NCBI GenBank assembly: GCA_947474365.1
Contig: CANJIU010000003.1
Coordinates: forward strand, 62,001 to 126,000
Reading direction: 5' to 3'
From: Opitutia bacterium
GTDB lineage: Bacteria; Verrucomicrobiota; Verrucomicrobiia; Opitutales; Opitutaceae
Length of the DNA: 64,000 nt
In this document: positions 27,901-36,140 of the stretch, in pieces
Numbering within the stretch: the first letter of the stretch is position 1
Layout: each line of letters begins with the position of its first letter
Position numbers and translations under genes: made by a program
Notes under the pieces: generated by a model
What the model was told of the DNA's origin: nothing
The model's input: only the letters and a program-made list of their open reading frames with translations
Database searches by the model: none

Positions 27901-28080
27901 ATGGCCAATTACCGGTTCCGGGCTCCCGGCAATACGGCGTGGCGCGTGCAGCTCAACGTCAACAACGTGTTCAACACCGAGCGGGTCTTCCTCACCCGCA
28001 CGTACGCCAACGGCCTCCCGCGCAATTACGGCCGGCAGGCGGGACGGGAATTCCTGCTGTCGGTGGATATCGAGCGCTAG
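24982..28080 (+). CDS. TonB-dependent receptor, LSPF type
   Basis: The 1032-residue product has a signal peptide (MNRSAILPWLSASLAVTLASSLSA), the motif TIVLSPFQVGADTEHGYQ, and a plug (about 70-200, with DIGATTTDEAFLF, SLVSGANAVQFGLGGSAGT). The barrel is of normal length. The last residues are SVDIER, so the usual terminal Phe/Tyr/Trp signal for outer-membrane insertion is replaced by a charged tail, which is unusual among the receptors here. It shares the LSPF-type motif with the receptors at 20692 and 38725 but is more divergent from them than they are from each other. Its ligand is unknown. The putative toxin-antitoxin pair lies 104 bases downstream. Confidence 0.9.
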   Translation: MNRSAILPWLSASLAVTLASSLSAQVAPANVSASPANARKDETIVLSPFQVGADTEHGYQSTAVLQGGRGRIDLADVAGQVQVFTKDFLDDIGATTTDEAFLFSATTQTYFDNVNGSGDNRPGSRNTADDSGNSRGLGNVDKTRNYFRTTIEPDSYNTERFSLVSGANAVQFGLGGSAGTAESTSARANLTQNRQKLGLRMDSYGSERTVFDVSQVILPKKLAVRAIALRENKEYFIQPGYDDTRRAFVTTTYQPFKNTTIRLEGEYVHRRDARPPTTMARDNGYMYWRATQNAGNPQAYLNRAATAATAGRPAAPTFLLADGTSRAYAFSAKTALFVFPQNSVPNFTGLQDVRNTVVVNIGDGAGVAGNTETLMDPGLPWNSNAAGWSRYNFRRSRNVTGTIEQRLGRNTYAEIGYSYEFYRNQTAQLFHSNAWDVLVDINRFLPDGATPNPLYGHPFVESNNQAGQGNWADFKVYQYRAVLTHEWNPTRNAGWTRHLGRHQLGFFSSYEDSATYTLAQLRYLIIGKPGFLSAAAQANPLVPERALHMRYYLPTFGSTKDPREYGVAAPTAYGDIMETLWFPMANGERFGVSAFENPIGDVGTAPSANHLQRGSLAGSTSSSFLSNHVVANVGARYDRVRNSNFGAFQPILAETPFTAQNPLGTGFRAYDEFRGKEPPSVWTPYRSATRVNYGFIVRPPWVGRWIAFGYDYSRNASLNEVAVVRDVNGAVVEPNYGESHEYSVRFRLLEDRLNLKVNYFNSLNRNTTLADSGLRQNLINFEQQLLVNDPTYAINPLFKESLNPAAADFRLPGDRNSKGIEAELTFNPTPNWRLFWNLGRTETEIDDLSTQPWWDYIEKKLTVWKAYKGNWSTAPYLNNQTVEAAFNSLIQGPIDDIQASLGNPGGNSQTWRSNLVATRSFTTGRLKGASTSVNFRYRGPSIIGFANKVDAKGKVRIDRDHEYKSDGYVLTGLMANYRFRAPGNTAWRVQLNVNNVFNTERVFLTRTYANGLPRNYGRQAGREFLLSVDIER

Positions 28081-28184
28081 TCCACTGCGTGGGAAAGACT
28101 CTGCGATGTCGTGACGGCGAACCACCGTCTGCAAACCGCGGTCGCTCCACTTGACTCAAGTCATCCGTCCGCAAAACTTCCACC

Positions 28185-28376
28185 ATGTCTCGCACCGAAC
28201 TTAGATCCATCGTCGATCGCTGCAAACCGGCTGATCAGCGATATCTGCTCGCTTACCTGCGCACGAAAGACCCCGAGTTCCGTCGCAAGATCTCGACGGC
28301 GGACCGTGAACTGGAGACGGGACCGAAGGTTCGCCTCCGCTCCACCCGGCGCGGCCTGGTCCGAGTCGCTTCCTAG
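28185..28376 (+). CDS. Small protein, putative antitoxin of a two-gene module
   Basis: The 63-residue protein (TELRSIVDRCKPADQRYLLAYLRTKDPEF in its first half) is predicted to be helical and charged, with a basic C-terminal tail (VRLRSTRRGLVRVAS). Its size and its helix-rich N-terminus resemble addiction-module antitoxin components. The stop codon TAG is directly followed by the ATG of the next gene, so the two are translated together. I do not recognise a named family; the antitoxin reading depends on the neighbour. Confidence 0.45.
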   Translation: MSRTELRSIVDRCKPADQRYLLAYLRTKDPEFRRKISTADRELETGPKVRLRSTRRGLVRVAS

Positions 28377-28640
28377 ATGAATCCAATCCGGCCCTACGAA
28401 ATCGTCGCTCCGATGACGGTTTACGAGGTGCTGCGGACATTGTCCCGGAGTGACCGGAGACGGACGGAAGAATTTCCTGGGAAACTGACGCGACATCCCT
28501 CAACCCGCGGGGATTTTGAGTGCCCCGCGGAGGATGGTCGAGTTCATCAGGCGAAAACGCTGGGAAACATCCTCGTCTCCTACTGGCCCGATCATTTCGC
28601 CCGCGAGATCCGTCTGACCGGAATCGAGCGGGTCGAATAG
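28377..28640 (+). CDS. Small protein, putative RelE/ParE-like toxin
   Basis: The 87-residue protein has the order expected of a RelE/ParE-type toxin: two basic helices (VYEVLRTLSRSDRRRTEEF) then strands (GDFECPAEDGRVHQAKTLG, NILVSYWPDHFAREIRLTGIERV). The Asp-His-Ala/Arg-Glu-Ile-Arg ending strand is similar to YafQ/RelE-like folds. It begins immediately after the upstream stop. An internal ATG at 28413 is a possible shorter start. The family call is from pattern only; no catalytic residues can be assigned with certainty. Confidence 0.45.
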   Translation: MNPIRPYEIVAPMTVYEVLRTLSRSDRRRTEEFPGKLTRHPSTRGDFECPAEDGRVHQAKTLGNILVSYWPDHFAREIRLTGIERVE

Positions 28641-28715
28641 CCGCCCGTGCCGCCGTACCGGGAGCCTCGATCCCCCGCTGCACCTCCTACGCCCTGCTCT
28701 CCGTTGCCCTCAAAG

Positions 28716-30449
28716 ATGCCACAAGCCACTCCTTTTTCCCGCCGCGATTTCCTCCTCTCCTCTGCCGCCGCCGTTTCGCTCTCCACCCTGGGCGCACGCG
28801 GCGCCGACAACCCGGCCGACGAGGTGCTGCGCTCTCTCGTCCGCGCCAATGACGAGAGCATCCCGCGGCTGCTCGCCCAGCAGGAACGCCGCGCGGGCCA
28901 CCGATGGATCGGCGGTATCCCAAACGAACACGCCATCCACACTGTCGCCGGCACCAACGGCTTCGTTGCCGCTCTCGCCGCCGCGACGTGCGCGCCGGGC
29001 TCGAAATACTACAAGTCGGAGGAACTGGTGGAGCCGATGCGCGCCGGCATCCGTTACCTGCTCAAGGCGCAGCACGCCGACGGCACGATTGATCTGTATT
29101 CGACCAATTTTCACTCGACGCCCGACCTGGCCTTCATCCTCGAGGGGTCGTGTCCCGCCTGCCTGCTCCTGCGAGCCAGCCCGACGCCGGCGGTCTCGGC
29201 CCTCGCGACGGAACTCGGTACGTTTATCACCCGAGGCGGCGCAGCCCTCGTCCGCGGCGGGGTGCATACCCCCAACCATCGCTGGGTGGTCTGCGCGGCG
29301 CTCGCCTGGGTGAACTCGCTGTTTCCGGATGCGAAGTATGTGGCGCGGGTCGAACAGTGGCTGGCCGAGACGATCGACATCGATCCCGACGGACAATTCA
29401 CGGAGAAAAGCACGACGGTGTATTCGCCGATCGTCGATCGCGCGCTGCTGACGGTGGCGCGGCTGCTGCACCACCCGGAACTTTACGAGCCGGTGCGCCG
29501 GAACCTCGAGATGACGCTCTACTACGTGCATCCCGACGGCGAGGTCGTCACCGAGGCATCGCGGCGGCAGGATCGCTACCAGCGCGGCAGCATGGCGCGT
29601 TATTACTATTCGTATCGCACGCTGGCCCTGCGCGACGGCAATGGCCGCTTCGCCGCGATGTGCCGGCAAATCGAGCGCAGTATCGCGCCGCGTCACCCGG
29701 GCGAATTGGCGGTTTATCTCACCGAACCGGACTTTGGCCGATCGCTTCCGCCGGATGCGCCGTTGCCGACCGACTACGCGAAATATTTCCGCCACTCGGG
29801 TGTTGCGCGGATTCGGCGCGGGGCTGCGAGCGGCACGATTCTCGGAGGCAACACGACCCTCTTTTCCTTTCGCCGGGGAGCGGCGGCGCTCGAGGCGGTG
29901 CGGTTTGCCACGGCATTTTTCGGCAAAGGGCAGTTCACCTCCGACACGCTCGAGTTGGTCGACGGCCGCTACGTGCTGCGGCAGGAACTCGACGGGCCGT
30001 ATTTCCAGCCGCTCAGTCGGGAGCAGATTGCGGCGGGCGACCACCTGAAGATGGCGCCGAACGGCACGCTCGCACCGAACAGCAAATCGTTCCGTGCGCG
30101 CTCGGATGTGCAGACCCTTGAGGCGGTGGTCGCGATTTCGGAAACCGGCGGAAAATTTGAACTGGCATTTTCGATTCGCGGCACGGCCGAGGTCCCGGTG
30201 GCAATCGAGCTGGCGTTTCGCCACGGTGGCGAGTTGCACGGGGTCGAGGCGGTTCGTGGTCTCAAGGACGCGTGCCTCCTGCGCACCGGCATCGGCCGCT
30301 TTGTGGCGGGTGGTGACACGATCGAATTTGGCCCCGGCCGCGCGGACCACACCTACACCCAGGTGCGCGGGGCGCTGCCGAAGTGGGACGGGCAGAGTGT
30401 CTACCTCACAGGGGTGACGCCGTTTGAACTCACGTTGAAAATTTCATGA
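28716..30449 (+). CDS. Tat-exported polysaccharide-lyase-like protein
   Basis: The 577-residue product begins with a twin-arginine signal (SRRDFLLSSAAAVSLS), so it is exported folded. The first 330 residues are helix-rich and contain HTPNHRWVVCAALAWV (about 185-200) and YYYSYRTLAL (about 308-317), which resemble the active-site region of alpha/alpha-toroid lyases. The remainder is beta-rich (RIRRGAASGTILGGNTTLFSFRRG, ELAFRHGGELHG), as in heparinase II/III-type proteins. I infer cleavage of an acidic, perhaps sulfated, polysaccharide, but no family was confirmed. Its TGA overlaps the ATG of the sulfatase gene at 30446, so the two are co-translated, which supports a joint role in sulfated glycan breakdown. 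Confidence 0.65.
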   Translation: MPQATPFSRRDFLLSSAAAVSLSTLGARGADNPADEVLRSLVRANDESIPRLLAQQERRAGHRWIGGIPNEHAIHTVAGTNGFVAALAAATCAPGSKYYKSEELVEPMRAGIRYLLKAQHADGTIDLYSTNFHSTPDLAFILEGSCPACLLLRASPTPAVSALATELGTFITRGGAALVRGGVHTPNHRWVVCAALAWVNSLFPDAKYVARVEQWLAETIDIDPDGQFTEKSTTVYSPIVDRALLTVARLLHHPELYEPVRRNLEMTLYYVHPDGEVVTEASRRQDRYQRGSMARYYYSYRTLALRDGNGRFAAMCRQIERSIAPRHPGELAVYLTEPDFGRSLPPDAPLPTDYAKYFRHSGVARIRRGAASGTILGGNTTLFSFRRGAAALEAVRFATAFFGKGQFTSDTLELVDGRYVLRQELDGPYFQPLSREQIAAGDHLKMAPNGTLAPNSKSFRARSDVQTLEAVVAISETGGKFELAFSIRGTAEVPVAIELAFRHGGELHGVEAVRGLKDACLLRTGIGRFVAGGDTIEFGPGRADHTYTQVRGALPKWDGQSVYLTGVTPFELTLKIS

Positions 30450-32002
30450 CGCCCAAGCTTGCCCTGTTCGCCGCCATCGCCGGCCTCGGATTGGCTCCGT
30501 GCCTCTCCGCCGCCCAGCAAACGCGCCCCAACATTCTCTTCATTCTCGCCGACGACATGGGAGTGGGCGATGTGTCGGCGCTCAATCCGAAGAGCGCGTG
30601 GAAGACGCCGAACCTCGATCGGCTCGCACGCGAAGGCACAGCGTTCACCGACGCCCACTCCTCGTCCGGTGTCTGCACGCCGACGCGTTACACGCTGCTG
30701 ACCGGGCGCTACTCGTGGCGCAGCCGGTTGAAGAAGGGCGTGCTGGTGGGTTACAGCGCGAGCCTGATCGAACCGGGCCGGCTTACGCTCCCGGGTTTCC
30801 TGCGTGCGCAGGGCTACGCGACGGCGATGTTCGGCAAGTGGCATCTTGGCGTTGATTTCGCGAAGAGCGGCCCGTTGCCCGAGGACGTCGACTACACGAA
30901 GCCGTTTGGTGGTGGCCCGACCGCGCACGGCTTCGATCGTTTCTTCGGGCTCAGCGCGTCGCTCGACATGCCGCCCTACGTGTGGCTTGAAAATGATCGC
31001 GTCACGCGGGCGCCGACCGGCACCGTCGGCGACAGTCCCGCGCCGAAGTTGTGGCGTGCCGGCCCGATCGGCCCCGACTTCAAGATGGAGGAGGTCCAGC
31101 CGCGGTTGATCGAAAAAACGATCGCGCACCTGAGTGAGCGGGCGGCGGCGAAGGACGGCAAACCGTTCTTCATCTATCTCGCGCTCGCCGCGCCGCACAC
31201 GCCGACCTTGCCGACGAAGGAGTTCGCAGGGAAAACGCCGTCGCTGTATGGAGACTTTGTCCTGCAAATTGACGCGGACGTCGGCAAGCTGCTGGCGGCG
31301 CTGGAAAAGCACGGCCTCGCGAAAGACACGCTGGTGGTTTTCACGTCCGACAACGGATTCGCGCCGGCGGCCGACATCCCGAAACATCGCGACTTCGGCC
31401 ACGATCCGAGCGGCGGATTTCGCGGGGTGAAATCGGATGCGTTCGAGGGCGGGCATCACGTTCCTTTTATCGTCCGGTGGCCGGGCGTGACGCCCGCGGG
31501 TGGGCGCTGCGCCGATGTCGTCGGGCAGCTCGATTTCTTCGCCACCTGTGCGGAACTGCTCGGGGCGAAACTGCCGGAGGACGCGGCCGTGGACAGTTCG
31601 AGCATGCTTGCGCTGTTGCGCGGGCAGCCGTCGCCGCCAACGCGCCGGCAGGCGCTCGTGCACCACTCGGCGGACGGGGAGTTCGCGATCCGGGAAGGGA
31701 ATTGGAAACTGCTGCTGTGCCCCGGCTCGGGCGGCTGGAGTCCGCCCACGCGTTCACCGTCCCCGTGGACGCAGCCGAACGTCGATGATTTCACCGGGCT
31801 GCCGCCGTTTCAGCTCTATGATATGGCAACCGATCCGGTGGAGAAAAAGAACGTCGCCACCCAGCACCCGGAAATTGTGCAGCGACTCGGTGCGCTGATG
31901 CGCTCCTACATCGAGCGCGGCCGATCGACACCCGGCCCCACGCTGGTCAACGCCCCGGGCCCGTGGCCACAAACCGCGTGGATGAACGAATTTGGCCGGT
32001 AA
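30446..32002 (+). CDS. Secreted arylsulfatase-type sulfatase
   Basis: The 518-residue product has a signal peptide and then RPNILFILADDMGVGDV. The formylglycine motif is CTPTR with the modified Cys at about residue 77, followed by YTLLTGRYSWR. FGKWHLG (about 131-137), VFTSDNG (about 307-313) and DSSSML are further sulfatase S1 family blocks. It overlaps the lyase-like gene by four bases and precedes the toroid-like gene by 25 bases, so the three form an operon. It probably desulfates the oligosaccharides released or bound by its neighbours. The S1 subfamily, and thus the linkage, cannot be assigned by eye. Confidence 0.9.
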   Translation: MTPKLALFAAIAGLGLAPCLSAAQQTRPNILFILADDMGVGDVSALNPKSAWKTPNLDRLAREGTAFTDAHSSSGVCTPTRYTLLTGRYSWRSRLKKGVLVGYSASLIEPGRLTLPGFLRAQGYATAMFGKWHLGVDFAKSGPLPEDVDYTKPFGGGPTAHGFDRFFGLSASLDMPPYVWLENDRVTRAPTGTVGDSPAPKLWRAGPIGPDFKMEEVQPRLIEKTIAHLSERAAAKDGKPFFIYLALAAPHTPTLPTKEFAGKTPSLYGDFVLQIDADVGKLLAALEKHGLAKDTLVVFTSDNGFAPAADIPKHRDFGHDPSGGFRGVKSDAFEGGHHVPFIVRWPGVTPAGGRCADVVGQLDFFATCAELLGAKLPEDAAVDSSSMLALLRGQPSPPTRRQALVHHSADGEFAIREGNWKLLLCPGSGGWSPPTRSPSPWTQPNVDDFTGLPPFQLYDMATDPVEKKNVATQHPEIVQRLGALMRSYIERGRSTPGPTLVNAPGPWPQTAWMNEFGR

Positions 32003-32027
32003 CTCCGCAGCTGTTGACCATCGAACG

Positions 32028-33692
32028 ATGCGGGTGCTGCGGTACGGATTGATCGGGATTTCGCTGGCGATCGTTTCGGTCCTGGCGGTGCTCCGCTTCA
32101 CGTCGCTGGGCACTCAGCTGCTCGGCTCGGCCCGCGCGCAGGAGTTTTCGCTGCCCGCGGGCAACCTCGGGGTGCCGCACGAACGCGCGATGGTCTGGAA
32201 CGCGCGCTCCGCCTTTGCCGAGGAGATTCAGCAGACGTGGGCGGCCAAACCCCTCGGCGACTGGCAAAAGGCCGGCAAGGGAAATGCCCCGCGCGTGTTG
32301 CTGGCGCGACTGGTCACGCGCACGAGGCTGGCGGAGACGAATGATTTCCTGCGGGCGTTGCGACCCTGGGGAAACAGCGGGTCGCGTTGGGCGCTCCACC
32401 CGGACGGTGACTATGATTTCACGCTCGCGGTCCTGACCGCGATCCTGTGGCTGCGGGGTGATGATCCCGATACGCTGTTCCCCACCACCCGCGACCATTT
32501 GCTTCACACACTGCTGACCGAAGACGGGGACCGTTTTCGCGCCACGGTGCCCCGGTCCCTTGGCATCGTGAACGAAACTGAGAATCATATCCTGATGACC
32601 GAGGGATCGCGTTATCTGAAAAACCGCTGGCTGCAGACCCACGGCAACGCGGCGGCGCGCTACGACAATGTGGCCAACGGCATGGAGGAAAAGCTGCTGG
32701 CATTTCTCCGCGAGCTGAAGACCAACGGACTCTACGAATTCAATTCGCAGCCGTATATCGGCTACACGATCACTGCGCTGCTCAATCTGGAGGCATTTGC
32801 GGCTGAGCCTGTCCGCCTCGCCGCCCGCGATGTGCTCGATTATCTAAACTGGACCTACGCCCTCGGGAGCTACCGGCTGCGGCACTATCCGCCGTTTCGC
32901 CGTCGTTACGAATACGCGGCAGCGACCTCGCTGACGTTGGGCTATCAGAGCGCTTTCATGAAGACGTGGCTGGGTTATGCGCCGACACCCCTCGAAATGA
33001 CCGCCCTGGGAAAGGGAGGCGATGTCCACGCGCTCTTCGGAGCCTGTCTGCCCTATCGCCCGCCTGACCAGGTGGTGAGCTTGCTGCTCGACAAGGGCCG
33101 GGGTTACTTCGCGCAACTGGGTCACGGGCCGGGCGCCAGTCCGGAGATCTATTCCGCGGGGTCGCGTTTTCTGCTCGGGGCCGGCGGCGCGCATCGCGGT
33201 GAACGAGCCAACGTCATCGCTCGGCCGATTACGCTGCTGCTCGACGATGACGCCAGTGAGCTGGCGGATGTTTTTCATCTAGTGGGACCGGGAGGTGATT
33301 TTCGGCACTGGAACAATACCGGTGTGGAGCGAAATTTTGCCTGTGCGGCGGGTCCGGTCCACGTGCCGTCCGGTTTTTCCGCCGTGCGGCAAAGAGGCGA
33401 CTGGCGGATTTTTGTTGTTCGGCCTGGGCTCACGGTCGCGATCCACTCGACACCCTCCCGGGGGCTGCTCGCGGTTTTTCCGAACCGTGATCCTGACGAC
33501 GTGTTGCGGGGCATCTTGGAAAATAATTCCGATTCGGCCGCGCTGTCGCACCGCTTCCGATTTCCCAACGGACCGACGCTCACGTACGATCTCGCCGCAC
33601 CGATGGACCGGTGGGTGATGATATCCCGTGACGGCCGGATGCTGGACCGGGAGTACGACCGTTGGCCGTTGCTGGCCGGTTGGTTCGATTGA
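32028..33692 (+). CDS. Membrane-anchored toroid-like protein of unknown function
   Basis: I do not recognise this family. The 554-residue product has one N-terminal membrane segment (YGLIGISLAIVSVLAVLRF, about 5-23). The middle is helix-rich with TENHILMTEGSRYLKNRW (about 185-202), reminiscent of the Asn-His pairs in alpha/alpha-toroid glycan lyases, and GYTITALLNLEAFA. The C-terminal quarter is beta-rich (HVPSGFSAVRQRGDWRIFVV). The ATG at 32028 is 25 bases after the sulfatase stop. The operon position suggests a role in handling the same glycan. No catalytic residue can be assigned, so the toroid idea is an inference from pattern. Confidence 0.6.
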   Translation: MRVLRYGLIGISLAIVSVLAVLRFTSLGTQLLGSARAQEFSLPAGNLGVPHERAMVWNARSAFAEEIQQTWAAKPLGDWQKAGKGNAPRVLLARLVTRTRLAETNDFLRALRPWGNSGSRWALHPDGDYDFTLAVLTAILWLRGDDPDTLFPTTRDHLLHTLLTEDGDRFRATVPRSLGIVNETENHILMTEGSRYLKNRWLQTHGNAAARYDNVANGMEEKLLAFLRELKTNGLYEFNSQPYIGYTITALLNLEAFAAEPVRLAARDVLDYLNWTYALGSYRLRHYPPFRRRYEYAAATSLTLGYQSAFMKTWLGYAPTPLEMTALGKGGDVHALFGACLPYRPPDQVVSLLLDKGRGYFAQLGHGPGASPEIYSAGSRFLLGAGGAHRGERANVIARPITLLLDDDASELADVFHLVGPGGDFRHWNNTGVERNFACAAGPVHVPSGFSAVRQRGDWRIFVVRPGLTVAIHSTPSRGLLAVFPNRDPDDVLRGILENNSDSAALSHRFRFPNGPTLTYDLAAPMDRWVMISRDGRMLDREYDRWPLLAGWFD

Positions 33693-33694
33693 GA

Positions 33695-34666
33695 TCAGCG
33701 GGGGAGATGCGCGCGGAGAAAGGCGACGGCTTTCTCTTGAGCCGCCTCGATGAGGGCGCGATCGGCGCCGGCGTAACCGTGTTCCCCGCCGGGGATGACG
33801 ATCAGTTGGTGTTCGACGCCCGCTCGCTTAAACTGCGCCGCCATTGCCCGCGGGAGGGCGACCGGGACATCCGAATCGTTTTCGCCGTGGATGAGCAGCG
33901 TGGGCGGAAACTCGCGGGTGACATTCCGTTCCGGAAGATAGGGGAGGAATTTTTCCGCTTCCGTTTTCGGGTCCCAGCCGGAGATAGCTTTGGGCCATTG
34001 GCCGTGCGTGCGGAGGAAGGCGTTGAACGCGCCGCCGTCACCTGCCCGATCGGCGGCGTTGGCGACAGGAGGTCCGGAAACCTGTTTCCAGGCCTCGGCC
34101 TCGGTGAGCTCGGTGCGGTGGTGTTTTGGGCTGGCGCTCGTCTGCTGCTGCCACGGACCGACGAGGTCGCCGTAACTGCTCTCCGCCACGATCGCGAACG
34201 GGCGGGGTCGCACCTGGGTTCCGGAAACCAACGCCAGATAGCCGCCGGCGGAGGCCCCGGCGGCGGCGACGCTTTGTGGGTCCGCCCCAAACAAACCGGG
34301 TCCCTTTTCGCGTACCCAGCGGAAGGCGTCGACAATGTCCGCGACGATGTGTGGCAGCTTGGTTTCGGGAGCGAGTCGGTAATCGATCGAGACAACGATG
34401 AACCCGGCCGCCAGATATTGGTCCAGGATGCGCGGCGGTTTATCCAACTTGGCGCGGCCGCCGTTGATCAGCGAACCGCCGTGGATGTAGACGACGACCG
34501 GATGGGATGAAGGTGCGGAGCCGGGACGGTAAACGTCGGCCTTGATCGCGAGCGTGCCGACGGTCTTGTAGGTATAGGTATCCGGGGTCGGTGGCGGCTC
34601 GGCGGCCAAAAGGTGAAGGTGCAGAAACGCTCCAAGCAGGAACCGGGCTCCGGGAAAAGAATTCAT
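33695..34666 (-). CDS. Secreted alpha/beta-hydrolase (esterase/lipase HSL-type)
   Basis: The 323-residue product has a signal peptide (MNSFPGARFLLGAFLHLHLLAA). The oxyanion-hole motif is HGG at about 62-64 and the nucleophile elbow is GASAGG (Ser about 139). The acid is Asp264 or Asp266 in GENDSDVP and the His is about 296 in GEHGY. The arrangement matches carboxylesterases of the BD-FAE/HSL type, which often remove acetyl or other acyl groups from plant or algal polysaccharides. The start at 34666 is chosen for the signal peptide; the frame is open to 34759. It is convergent with the toroid-like gene, with its stop 3 bases away. Confidence 0.85.
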   Translation of the reverse strand: MNSFPGARFLLGAFLHLHLLAAEPPPTPDTYTYKTVGTLAIKADVYRPGSAPSSHPVVVYIHGGSLINGGRAKLDKPPRILDQYLAAGFIVVSIDYRLAPETKLPHIVADIVDAFRWVREKGPGLFGADPQSVAAAGASAGGYLALVSGTQVRPRPFAIVAESSYGDLVGPWQQQTSASPKHHRTELTEAEAWKQVSGPPVANAADRAGDGGAFNAFLRTHGQWPKAISGWDPKTEAEKFLPYLPERNVTREFPPTLLIHGENDSDVPVALPRAMAAQFKRAGVEHQLIVIPGGEHGYAGADRALIEAAQEKAVAFLRAHLPR

Positions 34667-34856
34667 CGTGGGGCAGTTGATTTCCGCCGTCAGGATGGAC
34701 GGCCCAAGTCGTCGATGGCGAGGGCGCGTTCGAACGCAGAACCGGGCTGGAGTGAGCACGTGAAAATCCCGCAGGGGGTTGCTTCAGGTGGGGCACAGCC
34801 GACCTTTTTTTAAATGCGAATAATACCATCGACTGCGACCAAGAGATTACTGGAGC

Positions 34857-34898
34857 GGCGACGCCCCCGTCGCCGGAGCAACGTGATCGGGGCGTCGC
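34857..34898. repeat. Nested inverted repeats in a 393-base gap
   Basis: The gap 34667-35059 holds no gene. Within it GGCGACG-CCCC-CGTCGCC (34857-34874) forms a hairpin, and the alternative pairing GCGACGCCCC (34858-34867) with GGGGCGTCGC (34889-34898) is a 10-bp perfect repeat. A similar GGGACGCGAC sequence is near 3437-3458, suggesting a dispersed REP-like element. Outside this the gap holds an A/T-rich patch (34785-34830) but nothing else recognisable. Confidence 0.5.
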
Positions 34899-35059
34899 GT
34901 CCCCAGTGTTCAGAGATTGAGATGAACCCCTTCAGGCGGAGAATCCGCATTGCCAACCGGGGACTTCCCACGTGTAGGTGATTGGGGTTGCCACGACGAT
35001 TGCGCGCGATTCAACCGAGCGCTGCACACCCACGACGTGGCTGCCTTCGCCTACTCCAA

Positions 35060-36031
35060 ATGACGCGTCAGGAATTCTTGAGTACGATGGTGGTCGGTGC
35101 CGCGGTTGCCTCGCGGCTGGTTGCCGCCGCGCCGGTGCGTCGGATTGGGGCCCTGCTTCAGGACAACGCGCCCAGTCGTGCCAGCCTCGCGGTCTTCCAA
35201 CAGCGGTTGCGCGAACTTGGTTGGGTGGACGGAGAGAATCTCCAGTTCGAAATCCGCTGGGCGGGTGACGACAGTCCGAAGGCGCGCTCGCTCGCTGCCG
35301 AACTCGTCGGCGCTCGTCCCGACGTGATCTTCGCCCAAGGCACCGGCAGCATGGTCGCGCTTCTGCGCCACGCAACGACCGTCCCCGTCGTTTTTGTGCA
35401 GATCACGGATCCCATGAAGGCCGGATTTGTGAAGGATCTGGAGCGGCCCGGCGGCCAGGTCACGGGCTTCGCTAACTTTGGTTCCGATGTTGCAGGCATC
35501 CGCGTCCGATTGCTCCGGGAGTTTGCCCCCAAGCTGCAGCGGCTCTTCGTGGTTCGCGATGAAGCCTACCCGTCGCCACCCGGTCTCTGGCAGGAGACAG
35601 AAACGGTCGCCGACGAACTCAAGCTCCCGCTGCTCAACGCAGGAATCCGCGAGGCGAGCGAACTGGCGCCGGCGATTGCCAAATTCAGCGCGGAGCCGAA
35701 CGGGGGACTGGTCGTGTTTTCGGATCCCTTCACCAACGCCGAGTCTGTGCGCATCACGGAATTGGCGATTCAACACCGCTTGCCGTCCGTCTATTCGCTC
35801 GCCTCCTTCGCTGAAAACGGCGGGCTGCTTTCTTACGGGATAGACCTCCGGGCGATGTGGCGGTCAGCAGCAGATTACGTCGACCGGATTCTCCACGGAA
35901 CAAAGGCCGGCGAGCTGCCAGTGCGTACCCCCGAGGTGCCGGAGATTGCGGTCAATTTGAAGACCGCCCGGGCCATCGGTCTCTCCGTGCCGGACAATGT
36001 GCGATCGCGCGCCACACGCGTGATCGAATGA
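35060..36031 (+). CDS. ABC transporter substrate-binding protein (TrpX-type)
   Basis: The 323-residue product has an N-terminal export signal (FLSTMVVGAAVASRLVAA) and then a periplasmic binding fold of the ABC_sub_bind type (PF04392): RIGALLQDNAP, FQQRLRELGWVDGENLQFEIRWA (about 43-65), ARPDVIFAQGT, VFVQITDPMKAGFVKDLERPGGQVTGF. Relatives bind small molecules such as aromatic amino acids. No permease or ATPase gene is adjacent, so it is an orphan here. The ATG at 35060 sits at the start of the export signal; there is no strong ribosome binding site. It starts after the 393-base gap and is transcribed toward the sulfatase at 36141. Substrate unknown. Confidence 0.8.
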   Translation: MTRQEFLSTMVVGAAVASRLVAAAPVRRIGALLQDNAPSRASLAVFQQRLRELGWVDGENLQFEIRWAGDDSPKARSLAAELVGARPDVIFAQGTGSMVALLRHATTVPVVFVQITDPMKAGFVKDLERPGGQVTGFANFGSDVAGIRVRLLREFAPKLQRLFVVRDEAYPSPPGLWQETETVADELKLPLLNAGIREASELAPAIAKFSAEPNGGLVVFSDPFTNAESVRITELAIQHRLPSVYSLASFAENGGLLSYGIDLRAMWRSAADYVDRILHGTKAGELPVRTPEVPEIAVNLKTARAIGLSVPDNVRSRATRVIE

Positions 36032-36140
36032 CCCTCAGATGGTTCAGCCCGGTGCTTCGCTCGGGCCGAAAGTCATGATTTGCGTCGGGCGGTGGACTCG
36101 TCAGGGGTAACGCAGATCCTGGTCAACACCTGCACCCATC

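Noticed and set aside
36046-36070. A terminator after the substrate-binding protein gene
   Set aside because: Only a 5-bp GCCCG/CGGGC stem with a 10-base loop and no T-run.
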